Assembly: GCA_017989885.1 (NCBI GenBank)
Contig: JAGNPA010000095.1
Coordinates: 1-6,945, forward strand
DNA from: Aquabacterium sp.
GTDB lineage: Bacteria > Pseudomonadota > Gammaproteobacteria > Burkholderiales > Burkholderiaceae_C
Length of the DNA: 6,945 nt
Reading direction: 5' to 3'
The notes under the pieces were generated by a model. That model saw only the letters and a program-made list of their open reading frames with translations, was not told where the DNA came from and searched no databases. Positions 1 to 5,666 of the stretch are shown here, in pieces. Positions within the stretch are counted from its first letter, which is position 1, and every line of letters starts with the position of its first letter. The translations under genes were made by a program, and so were the position numbers.

Positions 1-156
1 CCGGCGCTGAACCCGCACATCGGCTATGACAACGCGGCCCGCATTGCCAAGCACGCACACGCGCAGGGGTGCACGCTGCGCGAGGCGGCGCTGACGCTGG
101 GCCTGCTCACGGCCGAGCAATTCGACGCGTGGGTCAGGCCCGATCAGATGGTGTGA
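1..156 (+). CDS. fumC: Fumarate hydratase class II, C-terminal end (partial)
   Basis: This is the last 51 codons of a gene that begins before the window, ending in TGA at 154-156. Class II fumarase is the cytoplasmic TCA-cycle enzyme that interconverts fumarate and L-malate; it is a cofactor-free homotetramer. What is visible matches the small C-terminal domain of FumC: an [19 protein letters not shown] stretch (residues 2-20 of the fragment), then TLREAAL, then a closing [11 protein letters not shown]. The related aspartase shares the NP-IGY element, but its tail differs after that point, so fumarase is preferred. The catalytic residues lie upstream and cannot be checked. The gene converges on the barrel gene with 33 bp between the stop codons. 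Confidence 0.9.
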   Translation, partial: PALNPHIGYDNAARIAKHAHAQGCTLREAALTLGLLTAEQFDAWVRPDQMV

Positions 157-189
157 GCGTGGCGCGCGGCATTCCTGACATCCCTGAGC

Positions 190-1089
190 TCACAGCGGGA
201 TGTTGATGCGTGCCACCAGGCTGGTGTAGCGGTAGGCGCCGTTGCCGGTTGAGAACAGCGAGGTCGCGTTGCTGGCTTCCAGGCCAATCTGCCAATCGAT
301 GCGGCTGCCTCGGGGCGAAGCCCAGCCGAGGGTCGCGTGCCAGATCGGATCGCTCTCGCCATCAATGCGTTGCTGACCCGCGTCCAGGCTGGCGCGGAAG
401 GTGGTGTGCCGGGTCATGGGCATGCGCACCGACAGGCCTGCGGCCAACTCCTGCAGGCTGCGCGGCGAAAAATAGGCGGCCTGGCCTGGGTGTGAGTTGC
501 GGTAGTGCCGCGTCTTGACGAAGGCGTTGAGGCCATAGCTGTCGTCGAGCAGCAGGTTCCAGCGGGTGCGCAACAGGTCGCGCCGGTTGTCGCCGCTGAA
601 CCACGAACTGCCTGCAGCCAGCCCGACATTGAACCGCTCCGTGAAGGCATGGTCAGCCACCAGGCTGAGGCCCAGGTAGGTGAGGCCGTCTTCGATGCCG
701 CGCTGCGAGTTGACCAGGTCGCGCTCCACACTGATGCCCACCGAGGTGTCGGGGCGCCAGCGGTACAGGGTATCGAGTGCGCCCACGCCGTGCTGGTGTC
801 CGGCCAACTGGGTGAGGCCCAGATGGGCATCGGTGGTCCAGCGCGGGCTGCTGTGGTGGTAGGTGCCTGCCAGATGCTCGCCTGTGCGGGACCAGCCCAG
901 CGCGCTGTAACGCAGCGTGCCCGCCTGCAGCCCACGGCCTTGTGCATCGGTGTAGCCGGCCGTCAGCTTCCACTCGTCGAACTGATCGGAGTCGTGGCTG
1001 GCGGCGAGCTTGAACTGCAGGGCCTGAGCGCAGGCGGTGCTCACCCCCATCGTCAGGGTCAGGCCGATCCATGCGGCACGCTTGATCAT
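190..1089 (-). CDS. Exported outer-membrane beta-barrel protein, YaiO/PgaA-barrel type, paired with the glycosyltransferase
   Basis: The predicted 299-residue protein starts with a signal peptide (residues 1-23: MIKR, hydrophobic core, then ACAQA with cleavage expected after A23). The rest alternates polar and hydrophobic residues, with many aromatics and Gly/Asp/Asn turns and no long hydrophobic helix, as in an outer-membrane beta-barrel. A YFSPRSLQEL segment (206-215) resembles the Y-F-x-P element in the C-terminal barrels of the exopolysaccharide porins PgaA and BcsC; this is recalled, not aligned. There is no TPR region, so it would be a barrel-only exporter. I chose the ATG at 1087-1089 because it overlaps the glycosyltransferase stop (ATGA), follows GGGGA at a suitable distance and gives a clean signal peptide. 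The frame stays open to 1401, but that part lies inside the glycosyltransferase gene. Translational coupling implies a joint function, probably letting a polysaccharide cross the outer membrane. The final residue is Leu, not the usual aromatic. The family assignment is moderate; export and barrel character are firmer. Confidence 0.68.
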   Translation of the reverse strand: MIKRAAWIGLTLTMGVSTACAQALQFKLAASHDSDQFDEWKLTAGYTDAQGRGLQAGTLRYSALGWSRTGEHLAGTYHHSSPRWTTDAHLGLTQLAGHQHGVGALDTLYRWRPDTSVGISVERDLVNSQRGIEDGLTYLGLSLVADHAFTERFNVGLAAGSSWFSGDNRRDLLRTRWNLLLDDSYGLNAFVKTRHYRNSHPGQAAYFSPRSLQELAAGLSVRMPMTRHTTFRASLDAGQQRIDGESDPIWHATLGWASPRGSRIDWQIGLEASNATSLFSTGNGAYRYTSLVARINIPL

Positions 1090-2471
1090 TTGGTTCCCCA
1101 TTGTTTGGTGCGGTTCAGAATTTCCTGAACATAGCCCACCACGCAGGCCGGTTGCAAAACCAGGTTGTAGAACAGGGCGTAGCCCATGAACCCCAGCGGG
1201 TTGCGGCGCACCTTGAGTCCTTGCTCGGTGAACATCTTGATCTGTACCGAGTACATCAGGTAGTTGATCAGCAGGCCCAGCGGCAGCACCAGCAGGGTCA
1301 TCGGGCCGACGATCCAGAAGATCCCGAACAGGGCCAGGATGATGCCGGGAATGTAGGCCAGGGTGTAGACGAGGTCGAGGTAGGGGAACAGCAGGTTCCA
1401 CCAGATGAACAAGGTGGACATGCGCCGCTTGAACAGCAATCGCCAGTGCAGCTTGAGCGCCTCGATCAAGCCCCGCGACCAGCGTTGACGTTGGTGGATG
1501 AACTGGCGCCAGGTGTCCGGGGCATTGGTGAACAGGCAGGCGTTTTCAGCAAAACCGATGCGGTGCCCTTGCTCGAGCATCTGCCATGTCATCACGATGT
1601 CTTCGCCCACGGTGGCGGGCCAACCTCCCACCTCGCGCAAGGTGGTGGTGTCGTAGATCGAGAAGGCGCCTTGAGCCACCAGGGTGCCCTGGTAGAGGCT
1701 TTGCAGGCGTTTGATGGCGGCAATGCCGTGGAAGTAGTCCCACTCCTGGATTTCGGTGACGAAGTTCTTGCGGGAGTTGCGCACCAGAACGGCCCCGGCC
1801 ACGGCGCGGGTGTTGGGCGGGTCGCTGAGGTAGCGGCGCACCAGGTTCTCAAGGGCGTGGCGATACAGGTAGGAGTCGCCGTCGACGGTCACTGTCAGGT
1901 GCCAGCGCGCGCGGCTCAGGCCTTCGTTGAGCGCCTGCGCCTTGCCCACGTTGTGCGGCAGGTGAAGCACCTCCAGCCAGGGGTGGTGGCATGTTGCGAG
2001 CACGTCGGCGGTGCCGTCGGTGGAGCCATCGTTGATGACAATGACCTGCAAGGGGCCGCCGTAGCCTTGCCGCTCGATGCTGTCGAGGGTGGCGGCGATG
2101 TTGTCGGCCTCGTTGTAGGCTGCCACCAGCACGGTGATGCCCGGCAGGGCCATCTCCGGGTGCTGCACAGGGGGGCGCCGGTCCAGCAACAGTCCTGCGA
2201 CCAGGAAGGCATTCATGAATCCGGGAATGATGGCAATGCCCCAGATGATCAGGTGCGCGGGCACGATTCCGACGACCTGACCCAGGTCATGGAGCCAGTC
2301 CTGGGCGATGTAGATGGAGAAGGCCATCCACAACAGAGCCCAGACCAGCGAGATGCTGAATTTGCCGACCACGGGCACATAGATGCCGTGGTGGACCGGT
2401 TTGTCCCCCTGCAAGGGGTGGTGCGCAGGGCTGGGTACCTGATGGTGCGTGTGAGTGATCGAATCTGCCAT
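1086..2471 (-). CDS. Membrane processive family-2 glycosyltransferase, PgaC/YaiP-like exopolysaccharide synthase
   Basis: The 461-residue inner-membrane enzyme (E. coli PgaC is of similar size) would polymerise a beta-linked sugar from a nucleotide-sugar donor and pass the chain across the membrane. Predicted membrane segments lie near residues 38-58 and 66-97, then the cytoplasmic GT-A domain at about 110-335, then hydrophobic segments near 353-383, 384-408 and 427-449. All hallmarks of processive GT2 enzymes are present: AAYNEADN (117-124), NDGSTDGT (147-154, D148), DGDS (197-200, the metal-binding DxD), GED (289-291, catalytic base D291) and QRQRW (327-331). Poly-beta-1,6-GlcNAc is the nearest guess, but cellulose-, hyaluronan- and YaiP-type enzymes share these motifs, so the sugar is open and no symbol is given. 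The N-terminus is His-rich (7 His in residues 1-29). The start at 2469-2471 has a purine run (GAGAAG) directly against it, so the ribosome site is poor. I saw no convincing promoter in 2472-2561. It is the first gene of a two-gene unit with the barrel gene. Confidence 0.87.
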   Translation of the reverse strand: MADSITHTHHQVPSPAHHPLQGDKPVHHGIYVPVVGKFSISLVWALLWMAFSIYIAQDWLHDLGQVVGIVPAHLIIWGIAIIPGFMNAFLVAGLLLDRRPPVQHPEMALPGITVLVAAYNEADNIAATLDSIERQGYGGPLQVIVINDGSTDGTADVLATCHHPWLEVLHLPHNVGKAQALNEGLSRARWHLTVTVDGDSYLYRHALENLVRRYLSDPPNTRAVAGAVLVRNSRKNFVTEIQEWDYFHGIAAIKRLQSLYQGTLVAQGAFSIYDTTTLREVGGWPATVGEDIVMTWQMLEQGHRIGFAENACLFTNAPDTWRQFIHQRQRWSRGLIEALKLHWRLLFKRRMSTLFIWWNLLFPYLDLVYTLAYIPGIILALFGIFWIVGPMTLLVLPLGLLINYLMYSVQIKMFTEQGLKVRRNPLGFMGYALFYNLVLQPACVVGYVQEILNRTKQWGTK

Positions 2472-2561
2472 CTTCTCGTGCTGGATACTGCAACTGCAGC
2501 TTGATTTTCGGCCTTTTCATCTGGCCGCGCTTGAACATCAAGATGGTGTTTGATCTGAATG

Positions 2562-2587
2562 AAAAAACCACCCTGCGGGGTGGTTTT
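2562..2587 (-). terminator. Rho-independent terminator of dacA
   Basis: A perfect 10-bp stem (AAAACCACCC at 2564-2573, GGGTGGTTTT at 2578-2587) closes a TGCG loop. Read on the minus strand, it runs into a tract of six T (2562-2567, partly shared with the stem). It lies 30 bp after the dacA stop and before the glycosyltransferase gene, so it ends the dacA message and makes the exopolysaccharide pair a separate transcription unit. The reverse direction has four T (2584-2587) after the stem G/C core and would terminate less well. Confidence 0.92.
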
Positions 2588-2617
2588 CAGGGCCAACATC
2601 CGTGAACTTGGACCGTT

Positions 2618-3790
2618 TCAGGCAAACCAAGACAGGAAGCGTTGCCACAGCTTCTTGAAAAAGCCCGCTTCTTCGACGGGCTCCAGGGCCACGAGGGCCT
2701 GTTCGCCCTGCGGCTGGCCGTTCAGCGTCACCAGGATCTTGCCCAGCACGTCGCCCTTGGCGATCGGGGCGGTGATCTCGGGGTTCAGCTGCACTTCGGT
2801 CTTGACCTGCGCACCCTGGCCGCGCGGCACCGTCATCACGACATCTTGCAGCGGGCCGATGTTGACCTGGTCCACCTTGCCGAAGCGTACCGGCACGCTT
2901 TGCACCGTGGCGCCGCCTTGCACGGGGCGGATGTTCTCGTAGCTGGCAAAGCCCCAGTTGAACAGGGCGCGGGTCTGGTCGGCGCGAGCCTGCATGCTCT
3001 GGGTGCCCATCACCACGGTGATCAGGCGCTGGCCATTGCGGTTCGACGACGCGGTCAGGCAGTAGCCCGCTTCGTTGGTGTGGCCGGTCTTGAGGCCATC
3101 GACCGTGGGGTCGGTGTAGAGCAGGGCGTTGCGGTTGCCTTGCTTGATGCCGTTGTAGGTGAACTCCTTCTCGGCATAGATGCTGTAGTACTCGGAGCTG
3201 TCGTGGATGATGGCGCGTGCCAGGATGGCCAGGTCGCGGGCTGACGCCTTGTGCGCGGGATCGGGCAGGCCGGTGGCGTTCATGAAGTTCGTGTTCTTCA
3301 TGCCCAGGCGCTTGGCCTCGTTGTTCATCATGGACGCGAACGCCGGCTCGCTGCCCGCCAGGTGCTCGGCCACGGCCTTGGAGGCGTCGTTGCCGGACTG
3401 GATGATGATGCCGCGCAGCATGTCGAGCACCGAGGCCGAGCCATGAAGGGGCAGGTACATGCAGGACTCCGAGCTGGTGCCGCGGCACCAGGCGTACTCA
3501 CTGGTCTGCACCATGTCGGTGGGCTTGAGTCGACCGGACTTCAGCGCCTGCTCGACGATGTAGCTGGTCATCATTTTCGTCATCGACGCTGGCGGCAGCG
3601 GCGCATCGGCATTGGACTCGGCCAGAACGCGGCCGGAGTCGAAGTCCATCACGATGTAGGCCTTGTTCTCCAGCGTGGGGGGCGGTGCCACTGGTGCAGC
3701 GTGGGCCGAAGAGAAGAGGCCGGCGAACAAGACCAGCGAAGCCAGCGGTCGGAGGGACAGGTGCGAGAGAAGTGGCGAGAACAGGGTCAT
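2618..3790 (-). CDS. dacA: D-alanyl-D-alanine carboxypeptidase, PBP5/6 type (DacA)
   Basis: The 390-residue penicillin-binding protein removes the terminal D-Ala from peptidoglycan pentapeptides in the periplasm, which limits cross-linking and shapes the cell wall. Signal peptide: residues 1-31, with an AHA motif and cleavage before A32. The peptidase S11 domain carries the full catalytic set: S69-M-T-K72 (nucleophile and Lys), S132-G-N134 and K234-T-G236. The C-terminal PBP5 domain spans about 285-370, and the tail EAGFFKKLWQRFLSWFA (374-390) is the amphipathic helix that anchors PBP5-type enzymes to the outer face of the inner membrane. Length is typical of the family. One oddity is the segment before SGN (99-118), with C102 and C110 seven residues apart, which could form a disulfide in the periplasm. 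The start is set by the signal peptide; no good Shine-Dalgarno precedes it. dacA follows tetR by 112 bp on the same strand and ends in a strong terminator. Paralogues DacC and DacD cannot be excluded. Confidence 0.94.
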   Translation of the reverse strand: MTLFSPLLSHLSLRPLASLVLFAGLFSSAHAAPVAPPPTLENKAYIVMDFDSGRVLAESNADAPLPPASMTKMMTSYIVEQALKSGRLKPTDMVQTSEYAWCRGTSSESCMYLPLHGSASVLDMLRGIIIQSGNDASKAVAEHLAGSEPAFASMMNNEAKRLGMKNTNFMNATGLPDPAHKASARDLAILARAIIHDSSEYYSIYAEKEFTYNGIKQGNRNALLYTDPTVDGLKTGHTNEAGYCLTASSNRNGQRLITVVMGTQSMQARADQTRALFNWGFASYENIRPVQGGATVQSVPVRFGKVDQVNIGPLQDVVMTVPRGQGAQVKTEVQLNPEITAPIAKGDVLGKILVTLNGQPQGEQALVALEPVEEAGFFKKLWQRFLSWFA

Positions 3791-3812
3791 GGGAATCGGT
3801 CCGGGCAGTCAT

Positions 3813-3827
3813 GCCGCATGCAGCGGC
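3813..3827. repeat. Short inverted repeat in the dacA leader region
   Basis: GCCGC (3813-3817), ATGCA and GCGGC (3823-3827) form a 5-bp inverted repeat centred on ATGCA, 23-37 nt upstream of the dacA ATG. It could be a small leader hairpin or a regulator site, or chance in GC-rich DNA. No clear -35/-10 pair was found nearby. Confidence 0.3.
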
Positions 3828-3880
3828 CAAAGAGCCATTGTCGCAAAACTGCTTCGCTCGCGCGTCCGTTCCGGCCGTAG

Positions 3881-3902
3881 AACCGACCTCAGAGGCCGGG
3901 TT
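3881..3902 (-). terminator. Possible weak terminator hairpin after tetR
   Basis: Immediately after the tetR stop, the minus strand can fold into a stem of about 9 bp (AACC/GGTT outside, CCT/AGG inside, with one bulge and one G-U pair) around a CTG loop. No T-tract follows, so it is not a canonical Rho-independent terminator. It may only protect the 3' end or slow read-through into dacA. Confidence 0.3.
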
Positions 3903-4598
3903 TCACACGTCTTTACATGTTGGCAGGGTACGCGCGTAGTGCACGGTGGCCTGGAACAAGGCCAGGTTGTTGCGCAGCACGTCTTCCAAGGGGGTCTTGC
4001 AACGATCGATCACCCATTGGGTGGCAATGCGCGTGCTGGCACCCACCAGACCGCTGGCCAGGATGCGGTGGTCGAGCCCGTGTTGACCCAGGTGGGGGAA
4101 CATCTGTTGCATGAAGCCGGTGATCAGGTGGGCGAAGTCCTGCGTCGCCTGGTCGGTGACAGCGGTCATGCCCTCGCCGACGGTGGGCGCATCCACCAAG
4201 GCCACGCGGGCGCGGCGGGGGTCGTCACGCACGAAGGTCAGGAAGGTGCGCAGGGCGGCTTCCGCGAGCTTTTCGGGCTCGGGTTGGCATTGCGCCAGCG
4301 CCAGGATGGTGGCCTGCATCAACTCCCGGTTGACCGCGATGTAGACAGCACGAAACAGCGCCTCCATGCTGTCGAAGGACTCGTAGAAGTAACGCGAGGT
4401 CAGCTGCGCCTGCCCGCACACGTCACGCACGGTCGAATGGTGGTAGCCCTGGTCGCCAAAGACCACCAGCCCGGCCTCGATCAGCTTGACCTGCCGCTGG
4501 CGCTGACGCTCTTGCGGGTCCACCCCGCCATAGCGCCGGCCTGCAGCCCCCGCAGTGGAGGGGGACGCAGGGTTTTCCCGATTTTTGGAAACAGTCAT
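3903..4598 (-). CDS. TetR/AcrR-family transcriptional repressor
   Basis: The 231-residue protein has an N-terminal DNA-binding domain at about 33-85: a first helix QRQVKLIEAGLVVFGDQGYHH, then the helix-turn-helix TVRDVCGQAQLTSRYFYESF (56-75) with the TSRYFYESF recognition-helix signature typical of TetR regulators. The all-helical C-terminal part (about 90-231) is the dimerisation and ligand domain. Residues 1-32 are a polar, probably disordered extension. I chose the ATG at 4596-4598 because a near-consensus promoter places transcription initiation at this codon. The frame is open to 4709, but the added residues do not resemble the family and lie upstream of the promoter. The gene is divergent from the SDR/hydrolase pair, the usual arrangement for a local repressor. 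Tandem dyad repeats over its promoter suggest autorepression. The ligand is unknown but is probably a substrate or product of the neighbouring enzymes. Confidence 0.9.
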   Translation of the reverse strand: MTVSKNRENPASPSTAGAAGRRYGGVDPQERQRQRQVKLIEAGLVVFGDQGYHHSTVRDVCGQAQLTSRYFYESFDSMEALFRAVYIAVNRELMQATILALAQCQPEPEKLAEAALRTFLTFVRDDPRRARVALVDAPTVGEGMTAVTDQATQDFAHLITGFMQQMFPHLGQHGLDHRILASGLVGASTRIATQWVIDRCKTPLEDVLRNNLALFQATVHYARTLPTCKDV

Positions 4599-4607
4599 TG
4601 TCAAATA
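4581..4607. promoter_or_regulatory. Operator-like repeat, copy 1 (overlaps the tetR start codon)
   Basis: This 27-bp element begins ATTTTTG and ends TTGTCAAATA. It matches copy 2 (4610-4636) at 21 of 27 positions without gaps, and better if one base is gapped in each. Its ends form an imperfect dyad: TTTTTGGAAA at the left and the complement of TTGTCAAATA (TATTTGACAA) at the right agree at 7 of 10 positions. It covers the tetR ATG and first codons and reaches the -10 box, so a bound dimer would block tetR transcription. Calling it a TetR operator is inference. Confidence 0.55.
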
Positions 4608-4633
4608 GTATTTTTGAAACTGATCGTTGTCAA
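4605..4633 (-). promoter_or_regulatory. Predicted sigma-70 promoter of tetR
   Basis: On the minus strand there is a perfect -35 TTGACA (4628-4633), a 17-bp spacer and a -10 TACTAT (4605-4610, 4 of 6 matches). Six bases after the -10 box comes the A of the tetR ATG (4598), the usual distance to +1. This predicts a leaderless or nearly leaderless tetR transcript. The region is much richer in A/T than the genes around it. Confidence 0.7.
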
Positions 4634-4636
4634 ATA
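4610..4636. promoter_or_regulatory. Operator-like repeat, copy 2 (overlaps the tetR -35 box and spacer)
   Basis: This second copy of the 27-bp element begins ATTTTTG and ends TTGTCAAATA, with a period of 29 bp relative to copy 1 and a 2-bp gap. It contains the tetR -35 hexamer and the whole spacer. Its ends also form an imperfect dyad (TTTTTGAAAC against TATTTGACAA). Occupancy by the divergent repressor would shut tetR and could also affect the SDR promoter, which was not located. Confidence 0.55.
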
Positions 4637-4674
4637 AGGCGCGAGCGACACCTGCCGCATTCAACAGGCCGCAT

Positions 4675-4710
4675 CTTGCCCCACGTGGGGGATGGTGCCA
4701 ACGTGGCAAG
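4675..4710. repeat. Nested palindromes between tetR and the SDR gene
   Basis: CCCCACGTGGGG (4679-4690) is a perfect 12-bp palindrome, and TGCCA-ACG-TGGCA (4696-4708) is a second inverted repeat. The outer sequences also pair: CTTGCC with two extra C and then ACGT (4675-4686) is complementary to ACGTGGCAAG (4701-4710). The block lies 80 bp before the SDR start. It could bind a second regulator or fold as a hairpin in the SDR leader. No matching known site is recognised. Confidence 0.5.
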
Positions 4711-4790
4711 CGCGGTGTGTGAGGATGAGCCCTTCAACTGGGGGGCTCGTCTCAGCCATCCATCCGAACCAACTGGACCCCAAGAGACCG

Positions 4791-5633
4791 ATGAAAGACT
4801 TCCGCAACAAAGTGGCCGCCATCACCGGTGCGGCATCGGGCATGGGCCGCACGCTGGCCGTGCAACTGGCCCAGCGTGGCTGCCATCTGGCATTGAGCGA
4901 TGTCAACGAGGCTGGCCTGGCCGAGACGGCGCAACTGGTCCGCCAGCACGGTGTCAAGGTCACCACCGCCAAGCTGAATGTGGCTGATCGCGAGGCCATG
5001 TTCGCCTGGGCGGATCAGGTGGTGCGCGATCACGGCAAGGTCAACCTGATCTTCAACAATGCCGGTGTGGCCTTGGGAGCCTTTCTGGAGACGGTCAAGC
5101 CCGAGGACTTCGAGTGGATCATGGGCATCAATTTCTGGGGGGTGGTGTGGGGCACGCAGGCCTTCCTGCCGCACATCAAGCGGTCGGGTGAAGGGCATGT
5201 CATCAACACCTCCAGCCTGTTTGGCCTGCTGGCGCTGCCCACGCAGGGCACCTACAACGCCAGCAAGTTTGCCGTGCGCGGCTTCACCGAAGCGCTGCGC
5301 CAGGAGCTGGACCTGGAGAAGTGCGGCGTGAGCGCCACCTGCGTGCACCCGGGTGGCATCCGCACCAACATTGCCCGCGATGCCAAGATGGACCACAGCA
5401 TCGAGGCACGCACCGGCAGTAGCGCGCATGCGGCCAAGGAGCGCTTTGACAAGCTGCTCAACACCACCACCGCAGAGAGCGCGGCACGCCAGATTCTCAA
5501 GGGCGTGACAGGCAACCAGCGGCGCGTGCTGGTGGGCCCGGATGCCAAGTTCCTCGACATCGTGGTGCGCCTGTTTGGCAGCTGGTACCAGCCCCTGACC
5601 ACGCACTTCGCGAAAAAGGGCATGCTCGGTTGA
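4791..5633 (+). CDS. Short-chain dehydrogenase/reductase (classical SDR)
   Basis: This is a 280-residue cytoplasmic NAD(P)-dependent oxidoreductase, acting on an alcohol/ketone pair that cannot be named. The Rossmann fold shows the classical signatures: TGAASGMG (12-19, cofactor binding), NNAG (89-92), N114, catalytic S142-Y155-K159 (S and Y 13 apart, then YNASK) and HPGGIRT (186-192). Asp37 at the end of the second strand favours NAD(H) over NADP(H). The tail beyond about 195 forms the substrate loop and a hydrophobic C-terminus. I start at the ATG at 4791, which puts the first beta strand at residues 7-11 as usual and has AAGAGA a few bases upstream. The frame is open back to at least 4692, but those residues do not fit the fold. 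It is first in a pair with the hydrolase, 33 bp apart, and divergent from tetR. Partner enzymes suggest a joint pathway, such as oxidation of an alcohol with hydrolysis of an ester; this is inference. Confidence 0.93.
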   Translation: MKDFRNKVAAITGAASGMGRTLAVQLAQRGCHLALSDVNEAGLAETAQLVRQHGVKVTTAKLNVADREAMFAWADQVVRDHGKVNLIFNNAGVALGAFLETVKPEDFEWIMGINFWGVVWGTQAFLPHIKRSGEGHVINTSSLFGLLALPTQGTYNASKFAVRGFTEALRQELDLEKCGVSATCVHPGGIRTNIARDAKMDHSIEARTGSSAHAAKERFDKLLNTTTAESAARQILKGVTGNQRRVLVGPDAKFLDIVVRLFGSWYQPLTTHFAKKGMLG

Positions 5634-5666
5634 GCGCCCGGACCTGCACTGCTTTTGGAGACGACC

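Noticed and set aside
1021..1050. Lipoprotein signal (STAC, Cys20) in the barrel protein
   Set aside because: Position -3 is Ser, not Leu/Val/Ile, and a good signal peptidase I site (AQA) follows at once.
1090..1401. Upstream extension of the barrel protein to 403 residues
   Set aside because: The extra residues are out-of-frame glycosyltransferase sequence and would bury the signal peptide.
1101..2504. A 467-codon open frame on the + strand opposite the glycosyltransferase
   Set aside because: It is rich in Gly, Val, His and Gln with no domain I recognise and mirrors codon bias of the clear GT2 gene on the other strand.
2472..2561. A promoter for the glycosyltransferase pair
   Set aside because: TTGATG is present but has no acceptable -10 at 16-18 bp. 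I see no supportable promoter, although one must exist after the dacA terminator.
4583..4611. A + strand promoter for the SDR gene (TTTTGG, 17 bp, TAGTAT)
   Set aside because: The -35 match is poor. The -10 is largely the complement of the tetR -10. No better candidate was found between 4612 and 4790.
4599..4709. Upstream extension of TetR to 268 residues
   Set aside because: The added codons lie over and upstream of the predicted promoter and do not resemble the family.
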